The notes: a model not told the origin generated them from the letters alone. 64,000 nt of DNA from Symbiodinium natans (GCA_905221605.1 CAJNDS010002336.1:359708-423707), one strand, 5' to 3'. Counted from the stretch's first letter, positions 20,556 through 31,481 are shown. Made by a program: numbers and translations.

Positions 20556-21566
20556 TTTAGGGTTTAGGGTTTAGGGTTTAGGGTTTAGGGGGTTCAGGGC
20601 TTAAGGCCTAGTTTCGCGTTTAGGGGGTTTAGGGTTAACGCTTTGAGGTTCAGAGGTTGAGGGCTTGCGAGTTTGCCTAAACCCTAAACCCTAAACCCTA
20701 AACCCTAAACCCTAAACCCTGAACCCTGAACCCTAAACACCCTACACCCTAAACCCTAAAGCCACTAGGGAATCAAAGGAGGCCTCCCGTTGACCCGCGT
20801 CGGCCCTGCAGCGGCTGGGGTCGGGGGGGAGGCGTTGGGTTTATAGGGTTTATGGTTTAGGGTTTTGGGTTTAGGGTTTAGGGTGGCCTGGGGTTGTTGG
20901 GTTTAGTATCTGCTTTCGTTTGCCAAAGAAGCGATCACAACGTCGCAAAGAAAGCCGGGAATCAAACGTACTAGTGTATGCTTTCTGGTTCAATGGAAAA
21001 AAGCCTAAACCTCAGACCCTAAACCTTAACGCCTGACCCCTAACTAGATAAGGGAATATGTTCCGTTGTCATGTGGGAAGGAGGCAAGTCAACCGTCCAG
21101 GATTTAGGGTAGAAATTTCAATATAGGGTTAGTACAAAGTCTATGTTCTCATAACGAAGACGAAGATTCATAGCAGTCGTACCTTTGAAGGAATACGCCG
21201 CTGGAAAAGTACGGCTTCGGATTTAGGGTACCATGCCTTGTCATGGGGTCATGATGACTTGTAATTTCGGTGTAACTAGGTTGCACAGAACTTGGGATAG
21301 AAAGTACCCTAAACTAGAAGTACCCTAAACTCCAAACCCTAAATCTTTTTTGGGGCATAAGGAACCGTAAACCCTAAAGCTTGAAACCTCAACCCTAAAC
21401 CCTAAACCGCAAAGCAGCCTAAACCCTAGACCCTAGACCCTAAACCCTAAACCTAAACCCTAAACCCTAAACCCTAAACCCTAAACCCTAAACCCTAAAC
21501 CGACACAGTGCCCGCGAAGCCTGAGACGAGCTGCCGCTTGGCATTGCATCACTCAGCCTGTGGGCT

Positions 21567-21905
21567 TTAGGGTGTAGGGTTTAGGGTTTAGGGTTAGGGT
21601 TTAGGGTTTAGGGTTTAGGGTTTAGGGTTTAGGGTTTAGGGTTTAGGGTTTAGGGTTTAGGGTTTAGGGTTTAGGGTTTAGGGTTTAGGGTTTAGGGTTT
21701 AGGGTTTAGGGTTTAGGGTTTAGGGTTTAGGGTTAGGTTTAGGGTTTAGGGTTTAGGGTTTAGGGTTTAGGGTTTAGGGTTTAGGGTTTAGGGTTTAGGG
21801 TTTAGGGTTTAGGGTTTAGGGTTTAGGGTTTAGGGTTTAGGGTTTAGGGTTTAGGGTTTAGGTTTAGGGTTTAGGGTTTGGGGTTTAGGGTTTGGGGTTT
21901 AGGGA
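21567..21905 (+). repeat. Longest TTTAGGG array (~45 units)
   Basis: About 330 bp of TTTAGGG with three one-base deletions. It degrades into TTGGGG/TTGAGGG variants to 22,290. Confidence 0.98.
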
Positions 21906-22486
21906 TTGGGGCTTCGGGAGAAAGAGGTTTGGAATTTGGAAAAGTGGGGTTTAGGGTCTAAGGACTTAGAGAACTGGGGGTTTGGGAGCCGGGATTCATA
22001 AAGTTTAGGGGGGTTGGTTGGGGCTTGGGCGGGTTGAGGGTTTGGAGTTGAGGGTTTGGCGGTTGAGGGTTTGGCGGTTGAGGGTTTAGGGTTGGGGGTT
22101 TAGGGGTTTGGGGACTTGGGGCTTGGGGGGTTTCGAGTTTAACTCGGGTGCAGGGTTTCGACGTTTCGAGTCTGGGGTTTGAGGTTTGGGTTTGGGGCGT
22201 TTAGGGCACTGCACCGTCTCGACTTGGGGGTTCAGGGTTTAGGGTTTCGGGTTTTAGGGTCTAGGGTTTAGGGTTTAGGGAGGCCGAGGGACCATGTCAG
22301 AAGAAAACCCTAAACCCTAAACCCTAAACCCTAAGCCCTAAGCCCTAAGCCCTAAGCCCTAAACCCTAAACCCTAAACCTTAAACCCTAAACCCTAAACC
22401 CTAAACCCTAAACCTTAAAACCTATCATACTTTCTCTCTGGGCTGCATAAGACCTAAACCCAAAACCCCAAACTCTAAGTTGCGGA

Positions 22487-22708
22487 ATCCTGCTCGTGGC
22501 GAAGCTAGAGGGCCGTTGCAGCGCCGCGAACTCTGAAATCTGAGGGTTGAGGGTTTAGGGCTTAGGCTTTAGGAGTTGGGCTTCACAATGAAAACCTCAA
22601 GCCAGGACTTCGGACCCAACAAAAATCCTCACTGGGAGGGTGGCTCTGGACGTAAGCGCTGCTTCATCGCCTCGGGAAGCAGACGCGGTGAGCTCCAAAT
22701 TCAGAGGG
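22487..22708 (+). CDS. Possible exons around 22.5-22.7 kb
   Basis: The frame 22,487-22,544 (ILLVAKLEGRCSAANSEI, TGA) is followed by an independent frame at 22,586-22,708 beginning MKTSSQDFGPNKNPHWEGGS, then GRKRCFIASGSRRGELQIQR, ending at AGAG|GGTTTAGGG. The second could be an initiator exon (ATG). No family recognised. Confidence 0.33.
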
Positions 22709-22812
22709 TTTAGGGTTCAGGGTTTAGGGTTTAGGGCGCTTTTTGTTCCGGATTTCGGGGTTGAGGCGAATTTTAGAGTTGAGTTTCAGGGCTTTCGCGT
22801 CCAGAATCTACG

Positions 22813-22930
22813 TTGAAGCTTCTACCCTACCCTGTCTTACCCTCAACCCTAAACCCTAAACCCTAAACCTTGCTGCCCATGGCTTCTCCTGAAAACAGGC
22901 GAGTGGCAAGGGATGGTAGGGTAGAAGCAT
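22813..22930. repeat. Inverted-repeat pair GCTTCTACCCTACC around a telomeric block
   Basis: GAAGCTTCTACCCTACC (about 22,815) and GGTAGGGTAGAAGCATTC (about 22,914) are inverses. A short CCCTAAA block and GC-rich sequence lie between. Confidence 0.6.
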
Positions 22931-23000
22931 TCGTGCTGAGCGAGAGCAGACGATGTTCGGTAGGACCCTTAAGAATAGACAGGTTCCTCGGGGACGAAAT

Positions 23001-23273
23001 GAGCCGCAAAAGGGTTTATGGTTCGCATACCTCAATCGTAGCTATAGTTTATGGTTCGTATACCAAAACTAGTAGCCATAGTCTATAGTGCGCATACCTT
23101 AGTAGTAGCTATAGTAATATAGGGTACATGACCCCAATTTTAGGGTTCATTTCGTCCTCAAGGTTGCTGTGCGTTTCGGGTTGCAGGTCTCTTGGCTGAA
23201 AGAGGCATTCTCTGAAAGCCACAGACAGCTCTTGCAAGCCTCATTCTTAGGGTTTCGGCTCCGACTGTAATCC
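23001..23273 (+). CDS. Introner-like element followed by exon
   Basis: 23,001-23,162 is a GGTTCATTT..GTCC-family element with internal repeats of TAGCTATAG and ATGGTTCG. It ends GGGTTCATTTCGTCCTCAAG. Directly after it, 23,163-23,273 reads VAVRFGLQVSWLKEAFSESH, then RQLLQASFLGFRLRL and TAA. The exon/element border parallels those in the lipase gene. Confidence 0.4.
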
Positions 23274-23423
23274 TGAACCCCCCAACCTGCAGCCAAACAT
23301 GCAGCACATAATTTCCTTCACGGCCTAGGGAGCTTTGAAGTTTATAGGCGGTCTGTTCTGAACCCCTAAACCCTAAACCCTAAACCCTAAACCCTAAACC
23401 CTAAACCCTGCACCCTTAGCCCT

Positions 23424-23520
23424 GAGAACCACCGAGCTTCTTCTGGTGCGCGCCTCCTGGATACCCGCGACCGGCATGGATTCCGCTTCTTCAGGACTGC
23501 ACAAAGGAAGGCATGGACCC
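23424..23520 (+). CDS. Possible exon, unknown
   Basis: The frame ENHRASSGARLLDTRDRHGF is followed by RFFRTAQRKAW. It enters a CCCCAAA variant array. Another island follows at 23,791-23,905 (contains MTRRRSPRLGGIQLQSLNPP). Confidence 0.3.
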
Positions 23521-23930
23521 CAAACCCCAAACCCCAAACCCCAAACCCCAAACCCTAAACCCTAAACCCTAAACCCTAAACCCTCGTAGCCATAAGGGGT
23601 TTTAGGTTTACAGGGTTTGGCGACCTTGGCGGCGTTTTGGATGCGTTTCGGAGGTTTGAATGCAGGGTGGCGGGCTTAGGGTCCTGAAAGCTCATGGCGC
23701 CCGTCTCATGAGTCTGGGTTTAGGGTTTAGGGTTTAGGGTTTAGGGTTTAGGGTTTAGGGTTTTAGGGTTCCAGGGTGGGTGTTCGGAATCGGGGCCCAG
23801 CTTTGCCATGACGAGGCGTCGTAGCCCAAGACTGGGGGGCATACAACTTCAGAGTCTCAACCCACCGAGCTCATTGGCAGGGTTGGGGTGCACTTCCCTG
23901 AGCCCTTAAGCCCTTGAAGGAACTCTCAAC

Positions 23931-24020
23931 CCCAAAAAAAGTTGGAAACCTTTTCATGGACAAACTGTGCTGGGATTCCCTATACACTTTACTCTTAGGG
24001 ATTGAGGCTATTGAGTTTCC
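23931..24020. mobile_element. Small inverted-repeat element (AAAGTTGGAAACC)
   Basis: AAAAAAAGTTGGAAACC and GAGTTTCCAACTTTTTGG form inverted ends around about 60 bp of AT-richer sequence. Single copy in the window. Confidence 0.65.
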
Positions 24021-24099
24021 AACTTTTTGGCTTCTACTGTAAGCCCTAGACCCTCAACCCTAAAGACGTCAGCAGCTATGAGCCTCAGGCACTTCTTGA

Positions 24100-26040
24100 G
24101 TTTAGGGCTTTGTAGGGTTTAGGGTTTAGGGTGAGGGTTTAGGGGTTTAGGGTTTGGGCTTTCCGGGCTCTCTCCCCGAACCTTAGACCCTTGATCCCAA
24201 GCCCTCAGCCCTCAGCCCTACAAACCCGATTCACCCTACATCTAAGGCTAGTTACAGGGCTTCTTGGTATGGGCCCCTGATTGGGGAACCCGTATACACA
24301 CCCTACATACGTTGTAAACGCCAAAAGGGGCCATACTTTCGCTTCTAACGGCGCTGGACCACATTGAGGGGCCGTGTGACCTTCCCTGAGACTATAAATC
24401 CTGTAAACCCGAAAAAACCTTCAAACCTTACGAACCCTACAAAACCCGTAAACCCTGCAAACCCTTAACCCCTATGAACCCTACAGACCCGACAAGCCCT
24501 GTAACACTTTCCACGCTATAAACCCTGTGAACCCTACAAGCCCGACAAACCATATGAACCCTACAGACCCTCCAAGCCCTGTAAACCTGAAGACCTAAAC
24601 CCTAAACCCCTAACCCTAATCGCTAACCCCTATAAACCCTATAAACCCTATGAACCCTAACCCCTTGGACCCTAACCCCTAAACCTTAAACCCTAAACCT
24701 TAAACCCTGAACCCTGAACCCTGAACCCTAAACCCTAAACCCCTTGAGCCCTAAGCCCCTCGAGTCCTCAGCCCACTCGACGCCAAGAAAGCTTGGGCCG
24801 CTGGGCTCAATTCGTCCACCTGCCGGCTCCCGGGCGCCGTTCTTGGGCTTAGGGTTTAGGGTTTAGGGTTTAGGGTTTAGGGTTTAGGGTTTAGGGTTCG
24901 GGGGTTGGGGCTTTGGGTTGGGCTTTGGGGTTTCGGGTTGAGGGTTGGGCTTTGGGATTGGAGGTCGGGATGGTCAGGGCTTCCAGACTCCCTAAACCCT
25001 AACCCCTAAACCCTAAACCCTAAACCCTAAACCCTAAACCCTAAACCCAAAACCCTAAACCCTAAACGCCCGACCCTAAACCCGAAACCCCCGAAAAAGC
25101 CGCAAGCCTGAGACCTTAACCGTGGGCTTCATGGGGTTTAGGGTTTAGGGTTTAGGGTTTGGGGTTTAGGGTTTAGGGTTTGGGATGGGTTTGGGGATTG
25201 AGGGATTAGGGGTTGGGGTTTAGGAATTAGGGTTTGGGGTTTAGGACACCCTGGCTGCTGAAATGCAACAGTCTCCACAGCCTGGATTCATCAAACTTCT
25301 TACTGCCCTACCCCCTAAAACTCTACTAACGCCCAGCTCCCGAATCCGCAAACACTTTAAACCCGAAACCCTAAACCCTAAACCCTAAACCCGAAACCCT
25401 AAACCCTAAACCCTAAACCCTGAGACACCAGAAAGCCAGCAGTCGAGATCCGGTGCCTGAAATGGGGGCTTCCTGTAATAGCGGTACCCTTTTGTACACC
25501 CCAAATATCGTAGAATCCCCTTTAACAAGGACCCCTAGGAAAGGATATCGTACACCCCCCAAATCTGAGGCACGCCCCCGACACGTTGTAAGCCTTAAGC
25601 TCCATAGCAGAACCGCCCTTAAACCCTTAACTCTGTTGTATAGTAAGTCCCTGAAGGTCGTGTCACCCTAAACCCCAAACCTACACCCTAAACCCTAAAC
25701 CCTAAACCCTAAACCCTACACCCTAAACCCTAAACTCGAATGCCTGTAGAGTTCGCGTCTCAGGTTTGGGGGCTTGAGAGGCCTGGTGTGCAAAGCGGCA
25801 CAAATCCTTCGCCATGCACGTCCCGGTCTTGTGGAAGTCACACATCCTCCAGGTTTATGGCTTATAGGGTTTGTAGGGTTTAGGGCTGAGGGTCTAGGGT
25901 TAGGGTTTAGCTTCGGGGTTGTCGGGTTTGTCGGGTTTATACGGTTTATAGGGTTTGCAGGGATTGTCCGTTTTTTAGGGTTCATAGGGTAGGTTTACAG
26001 GGGGTTTCTCGGGTTTCTAGGGTTGAGGATCTTCATGTAG
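24100..26040. other. Telomere-like degenerate stretch, little coding signal
   Basis: The content is mainly CCCTAAA/TTTAGGG and CCCTATAAA/CCCTACAAA derivatives (24,390-24,740; 25,860-26,030) with short unique islands. I find no exon with independent support. Confidence 0.5.
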
Positions 26041-26071
26041 TCCCTTTGTTGCTGAGCATCCACAACTAGGC

Positions 26072-26143
26072 TCTGTCAAGGTCTGGCGTGACAGTTTCCA
26101 GCTCCCTAGATGAATTCAACACCAATGCTCGCACAGGGCAAAG
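26072..26143 (+). CDS. Possible exon after CAACTAG acceptor
   Basis: The frame ALSRSGVTVSSSLDEFNTNA, then RTGQR, follows CAACTAG and precedes a CCCTAAA block. A further island at 26,702-26,805 (PFQGRIRAFQNEITRCFLRL, PAKRDALHPQ) may belong with it. Confidence 0.33.
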
Positions 26144-27341
26144 GCCCTAAACCCTAAACCCTAACCCTAAGCCCTAAACCCTAAGCCCTAAACCCTAAGC
26201 CCTAAACCCTAAACCCTAAACCTTAAGCCCTCAGCCCTAAGCCCTCAGCCCTAAATCTCGAATCTCATTTTGGGACTTTGGGGACAACGCTCCGACTCTT
26301 GGGAATAGACTGTGGATGCAGGGAACACGCTGAAACGTTGGGATGCCTGGAGTGTAGGGCTTAGGGTGTAGGGTGTAGGGTTTAGGGTTTAGGGTTTAGG
26401 GTTTAGGGTTTAGGGGTTAGGGGTTAGGGGTTTAGGGTTACTAGCAGTCCTTAATCAGGGATCATAGTACGCCCATTTTGTTTTATTCCCTGTCAAGGAG
26501 TGCCAGGAACACCCAACCTCAGACCTTGAACCCTAAACCCTAAACCCTAAGCCCTAAACCCTGAACCCTGACAAAAACTCTCAAGCACAGAGCCTCAAAC
26601 CTTATCACCCCCTTTGATACCGGACCCTTAAACCCTAGCATCTAGGGTTTAGGGTTTAGGGTTTAGGGAAAGCCTAAACCCTAAATCCTGCGAAACCCCC
26701 ACCCCTTTCAAGGGAGAATTCGAGCATTTCAAAACGAAATTACCAGATGCTTCCTCCGACTGCCTGCGAAGCGAGATGCCCTACACCCTCAACCCAACAC
26801 CGCACAGTAAAACCCTAAGGCCCTAAGCACTATAAGCCCAGAAATAAAAAAACCTAACGCTGCAAGACAACATATAGGATATGATTAAGGTCATGTCGTT
26901 GACAGAACTTTCCTCACAAAGATGCAAACCCCAGAAAAAAATGCAATACTCTCCTGCACCCTTGGGGAGCAAATGAGCCCAAGAATTGTGTCATGCACCC
27001 TATGCTACCATAATTCCTAGTAAGGCAAAGGAACCATAAACCCTTTAGGGTTCATTTGGATATACCCTATGCTACTAGACTTCCTCGTAAGGTATATGAA
27101 CCAGAAACCCTTTTAGGGTTCATTTGGTCCCCAAGGAAGTGGTTCCCTGAACCCTACAGGCCCCAAAGGCCTTAAACCCTAAACCCTAAACCCTAAACCC
27201 TAGCCCTAAGCCCTAAGCCCTAAGCCCTAAGCCCTAAACCCAAACCCTAAAGGCCCCAAAGGCCTTAAACCCTAAACCCTAAACCTTCAACCCTAAACCC
27301 TAGCCCTAAACCCTAAACCCCAAACCCCAAACCCCCAACTT

Positions 27342-27436
27342 TGCTCTCAAGGCCTGGTCTTCATGAGGCCAGGTGCCGGCCGTAACTCCGCCCGGTTGTG
27401 CGCATAGGGACACATGTGCACCTCTTCAGGGCTTTT
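27342..27436 (-). CDS. CCCH-type zinc-finger exon (partial)
   Basis: The minus-strand frame PEEVHMCPYAHNRAELRPAP ends GLMKTRP. CPYAH gives the last Cys and His of a CCCH finger (C-x3-H). The following ELR and MKTRP resemble the linker between tandem fingers in RNA-binding CCCH proteins of protists. A telomeric block begins just upstream (27,437 on), so the earlier cysteines must lie in another exon. A candidate is at 28,337-28,415, but the Cys spacing of a direct join would be unusual. Confidence 0.5.
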
Positions 27437-27713
27437 GGGGTTTAGGGTTTAGGGCTAGGGTTTAGGGTTTAGGGTAAGGTTTAGGGCTTTTGAGGTTTAG
27501 GATTGTAGGTTTAGGGTTTAGGGGTTTAGGGGCTTTTGGGGCTTCTTGCGTGAGGGTTTAGTTCAGGGTTTAGGGTTTTAGGGTTTAGGGTTTTCGGGTT
27601 TGGGGTTTTCGGGCTTAGGGGGTTTGGGGTGTTTACGGGCTTAGGGCTCCTGGCTTCGGGATGTAGTTTCTGGAGCCGCACAAAGGCTTGGGAGTTGTAG
27701 GGCTTAATGGTAA

Positions 27714-27833
27714 GAAATTCTGGACCCGGCCACCCGCACCACCCACCAAAACCTTGAATTTACCTGTTCTTGGCAGGGAACTCGAGGAGTAGGCAACCTA
27801 GAGGATCCCTTCATGGTTACCTGTAGCCCAAGA
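27714..27833 (+). CDS. Exon with GTAAGA donor, unknown
   Basis: A 40-codon frame contains EILDPATRTTHQNLEFTCSW, then QGTRGVGNLEDPFMVTCSPR, and ends exactly at AGA|GTAAGAGG, a good donor. Family unknown. It lies on the strand opposite the CCCH fragments. Confidence 0.42.
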
Positions 27834-28336
27834 GTAAGAGGTTCGAAACATGCGAAAGTTATTATAAGTGTAATGTAGGGTCCTCAAGGGAGGCGTGGTT
27901 CATGGGTGGTAGGGTTTAGGGTTTAGGGTTTGGGGTTTGGGGTTTAGGGTTTAGGGTTTAGGGATATTAGGGTATAGAGTTTAGGGTTTAGGATAGTCTA
28001 GGGTCTAGGGTTTAGGGTTTAGTGAGCCCAATATCCTAACCTAAAGCCCTATTAACTCGACTGTATTCACCCTGTAAACCCTACAAAGAAAACCGATGAT
28101 GCCTTGGGCTTGTACAGGGCTAGGAAAAACCTGCAATCTTAACACCCTCAACCTCAAAATGCCCTAAACCTTAAAATCAAAACCTTGCAGCCAAAAACAA
28201 AAATGAAAAACCCTAGAGCTTAAAACCCTAAACCTTAAACACCCTTAACCTAAAACCCCTAAGCCCTTAACCCCAAACCTTAAAACCCTAAACCTTCGAA
28301 ACCCGAAGCCCTAAACCCTAAACTCTCAACCCTAAA

Positions 28337-28415
28337 CCCAAGCTTCTGGTCGCGGTCCTGCGTGCACTTGCCAGTGCGCAGCAACTCCGGGCAGATCGAC
28401 GTCCTTCACGAACTG
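28337..28415 (-). CDS. Possible CCCH zinc-finger start exon
   Basis: The minus-strand frame contains TSICPELLRTGKCTQDRDQK. The pattern C-x8-C with RTGKC resembles the first half of a CCCH finger. Other frames are also open. It pairs only tentatively with 27,342-27,436. Confidence 0.35.
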
Positions 28416-29155
28416 GGTTTAGGGGTTAAGCCATACAGCAAACGGCATTTGGAGCCTGCAATTGCAAGCCGTGCACCCTGCGCCTGAAACCAGAACGCCT
28501 GAATCCAAACTCCCCTATAACACCGAAACCCCTAAACCCTAAACCCCTAAACCCTAAACCCCTAAACCCTAAACCCTGGACCCTAAACCCTCAGCCCTGA
28601 ACCCCTTACCCTCAACCCTAAATCCCTAACCCTACAACCATAACAGATCCCAGGGAGCCCATTCCCTTGCTGAGCACGGCGAGTCTTACAGACAACAGGG
28701 CTGCAACCAGAAGCTGGATACTGGCATCCTTTTGCCTATCAAGTTCAATGTCAACAGATTCCTGAACTCTAGACCCTAAACCCTAAACCCTAAACCCTAG
28801 ACCCTAGACCCTAGACCCTAAACCCGAAACCCTAAACCCTAAACCCTAAACCCTAATTTATTCTTCGGGTTTAGGAGGTGATTCGCCACCTTGCAAGGCT
28901 CAGGATGCAAGGTCGAGTCTTTCGCGTGAAAGGTCAATCCTGGATCTTCGCAGAAGCCCTGATGCGAACCCTAAACCCTAAACCCTAAACCCTAAACCCT
29001 AAACCCTAAACCCTAAACCCTAAACCCTAAACCCTAAACCCTAAACCCTAAACCTAAACCCTAAACCCTAAACCCTAAACCCTAAACCCAGTGTTCGCCG
29101 CCCCTTTGCTGCTTATCAGCAGGCTGCTCTGCCAATGAGAACTCTAGACTCCAGC

Positions 29156-31113
29156 CTAGGTGTGGGCCATCCGCGCACCATTTGCCTCAATAATCTTCAC
29201 GTAGTCAGGGATGGAGTGCAGCTCCCAATCAAGCTGCTTGGCGCCCCGAGAGCCAGTTCTAGGGCCACTCATGTCGGCAATCGATGAGACGCCATGTCCT
29301 TCGCTTTGGAGTAGACCCTGCAAAAAAATACTTTTTAGGTATAGCTATAGCTATAGTAGGAACCCAGAACCAAAGAAAGTATTAAAGTATGGTACTCCAA
29401 GACCCAGTGTCCGATGGACCAAAACTTGCATTGCTCTTGGGACTTGCCAGCCATCTCGCATTTTGCAGGGGCAGACGACCTAGGCTGCCCAGTAACCTAG
29501 GCTTACAACAGGGTGCCCCCTTTTTTGCTTAAAGGGGGTTTATAAGGGAACCTAAACCCCCCCAAAAAAGGGAATGAGGGTACGACTGGGCATCCTAGCG
29601 GCTCATCGTCGGTGTACAAGGCGATGTTGTGAGCTGCACAGTGCCGCCACTCGGTGAACAGCGGCGTCGTCCAACTCTTGCGACCGAGGCTTGGGATGTC
29701 GAGAGCCGCGTCGAACTTCCCGTCTTCTGCCGCCTGGAAGCGTACGAAGCGCCAGTTGCATTGAGGCAGGACCTGTTGCCCAAGGCTGCGGCACTGAGAA
29801 GTGGACACCGCCCAAGGGCGGCACGCGCCGAAGGTGATCAAACACTTCGCATGGTGCCCCTCTGCCCCCACTAGGTCCATGAGCGCCGCATAGCTGGCTA
29901 GAACACCTCCTTGGTACCCCAGAAACCATACTACAATAAGGGCACCCTTTTTATAAGGGAACCTTGAACAAAACAAAAAGGGAAAAGGTTACCACTGGGC
30001 AACCAAGCCTCCTAGGGAGTGGCCTGTCAAGTACATGTTGCTGGGGTGGCAGTCACCTTCGCTGTAGGCCGTGCTGATAGATTCTTTGAGACCCTAAACC
30101 CTAAACCCTACACCTTGAACCCCAAGTCACCTTCGCTGTAGGCCGTGCTGATAGCTTCTTTGAGACCTGTCTCCAGGGTTTTGTATGCCGTGAGCCAAGA
30201 GTTGGGTACGTAGATCTTGTGCTTCGTGACCGGCGTCTGCTGCTTCGCAGCAGCCTCGGGGACGAAAGGAACCCGTAAAAGGATTTATGGTTCATGGATA
30301 TTTAACAGTAGCTATCGTAGTTTGGAGGATAAAACCCTAGACCCTAAACCATAAACCCTAAACCCTAAACCCGAAACCTTTCCCCAAGGAGCAAAGTTCA
30401 TCTGCCAGCCCAGGTCGTTGTCGGTCCCGCGGAAGGCAACCCAACACTTGCCGTCGGGAGTCTGGACAAGACGTGCCAACCTTGGGGGACCACACGAACC
30501 CAAAAATTGGGGTCATATCCTCGACTATGTACTCTAACTACTGTTAAGGTATGTATATATATATATATATATGTATATGTATATGTATATACGTGTCAAT
30601 AATATATATATATATATGAATATAACTACTATTAAGGTATATGAACCATAAACCATTTGAGGGTTCCTTTCGTCCCCAAGGAACATGAAGGGCTCTGTCT
30701 CCTTCCCCTCCAAGTGGCCCTCCACCTCCTTGAGCACTTTGGCCTCCTTTTCAGCCTCCTTGTGTGGGTTTAGGGTTTAGGGTTTAGGGTTTAGGGTTTA
30801 GGGTTTAGGGTTTAGGGTTTAAGGCCTCTAGAAATTAGAAAAGCCAATCCTAGTACGTTTCTCTTCAACCCCAAAAGAAAAGATGAAATACACCCAACCC
30901 CCGAATTAACTTTCACTGAACCTTCGCCCCAAACCCTACGCCCTAAACCCTAAACCCTGCACCCTAAACCCTAAACCCTAAACCCTAAACCCTCAACCCA
31001 TGGTTCCACGGAGCTTCCGCTGTCGGAACGTAGGTCGAGTTGGACAGCTTCGCAGCAGTCAGGGCCTGGTCCCACTCCTCCAAGGTATACCACTGACCCA
31101 TCCACCGCGCCGG
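29156..31113 (-). CDS. Class 3 lipase (alpha/beta-hydrolase), at least eight exons
   Basis: Triacylglycerol-type lipase, serine hydrolase. Exons in transcription order: 31,113-31,000 (ARWMGQWYTLEEWDQALTAA); 30,764-30,681 (EAEKEAKVLKEVEGHLEG); 30,480-30,382 (GKCWVAFRGTDNDLGWQMNF; VAFRGT is the conserved strand near the oxyanion hole); 30,256-30,124 (VTKHKIYVPNSWLTAYKTLE); 30,058-30,008 (NMYLTGHSLGG, the nucleophile elbow with catalytic Ser); 29,914-29,599 (LASYAALMDLVGAEGHH, then CLITFGACRP, equivalent to the usual TFGAPR, then WRFVRFQAAEDGKFD); 29,479-29,403; and 29,316-29,156, ending IEANGARMAHT and TAG. Three introns are TIR introners, one carries a TA microsatellite, and one is a telomeric insertion with a 43-bp exon duplication. 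Most borders are ambiguous by one to three bases because both edges repeat. The 5' end is missing. An upstream minus-strand island at 31,298-31,198 may be an earlier exon. No stop interrupts the joined exons I could check, so the gene may be functional. Confidence 0.85.
29306..29402 (-). mobile_element. Intron of the lipase gene with short inverted ends
   Basis: Ends are GGAGTACCATACTT and GTCTACTCC (inverse GGAGTAGAC). It is AT-rich and includes TAGCTATAGCTATAG. Removal between GGA|GTACC and GCA|GGGT keeps the lipase frame (HWVLEG). On the sense strand it ends in a T-tract plus GCAG. Confidence 0.65.
29480..29598 (-). mobile_element. CCCAGT-family introner inside the lipase gene
   Basis: Plus-strand ends CTAGGCTGCCCAGTAACC and GTACGACTGGGCATCCTAG are inverted repeats, with CTAG at both edges as a likely target duplication. 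Excision joins DDEPLG to SSAPAKCEMAGK in frame, but with non-GT-AG borders (GA-TA or AT-AG). Confidence 0.75.
29910..30008 (-). mobile_element. CCCAGT-family introner at the GHSLGG codons
   Basis: Inserted directly after the lipase nucleophile motif. The flanking GGAGG is repeated on both sides (CTAGGAGG / CAAGGAGG). It contains the family core AAAAAGGGAAAAGGTTACC and ends CACTGGGCAACC. Excision joins GHSLGG to VLASYAALM. Confidence 0.75.
30050..30166 (-). repeat. 43-bp exon duplication flanking a telomeric insert in the lipase gene
   Basis: 30,050-30,092 and 30,124-30,166 are identical except for one base. Between them lie CTAAACCCTAAACCC and derived sequence. On the coding strand both copies contain GAAG|GTGACT, so a 74-bp GT-AG intron removes one copy and the repeat, joining AYSEG to DCHPSNMYLTGHS. 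Unspliced, the insert would bring an in-frame stop and a frameshift. Confidence 0.9.
30481..30680 (-). mobile_element. GTCCCCAAGG-family introner with TA microsatellite in the lipase gene
   Basis: TIRs CTTGGGGGACCACACGAACC and GGTTCCTTTCGTCCCCAAG enclose about 160 bp including a long TATATA tract. It separates the exon ending EPFMF from the exon starting RLARLVQTPDGK. A second member with telomeric sequence inside lies at 30,256-30,384. Confidence 0.8.
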
Positions 31114-31481
31114 GGTTTAGGGTTTAGGGTTTAGGGTTTAGGGTTTAGGGTTTAGGGTTTAGGGTTTAGGGTTTAGGGTTTAGGGTTTAGGGTTTAGCAT
31201 ACTGAGTGACTTTGGCGAGCAAATGCTCGTGAGGTATGGGGTGTCTGAAGCGAATGGGCCTCTACACGCAGAAGTCTGACAGCGTTCTCCGAAAAAGGGG
31301 TTTAGGGTTTAGGGTTTAGGGTTTAGCAACCCAGACTCCTCCACTCCAAGTTCCCGGGTTGAGGGATTCGGGTCGTCAACACCTCAACGCTACACCTTCA
31401 AACGCTAAACCCTAAACCCTAAACCCTAAACCCTAAACCCTAAACCCTAAACCCTAAACCCTAAACCCTAAACCCCCACCC

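Noticed and set aside
21567-21905. True chromosome end (telomere)
   Set aside because: Unique sequence continues on both sides and orientation changes repeatedly. It is interstitial. The same applies to 15,165-15,438.
27836-27850. tRNA T-loop-like GGTTCGAAAC
   Set aside because: No matching acceptor, D or anticodon arms within reach. No tRNA gene was found anywhere in the window.
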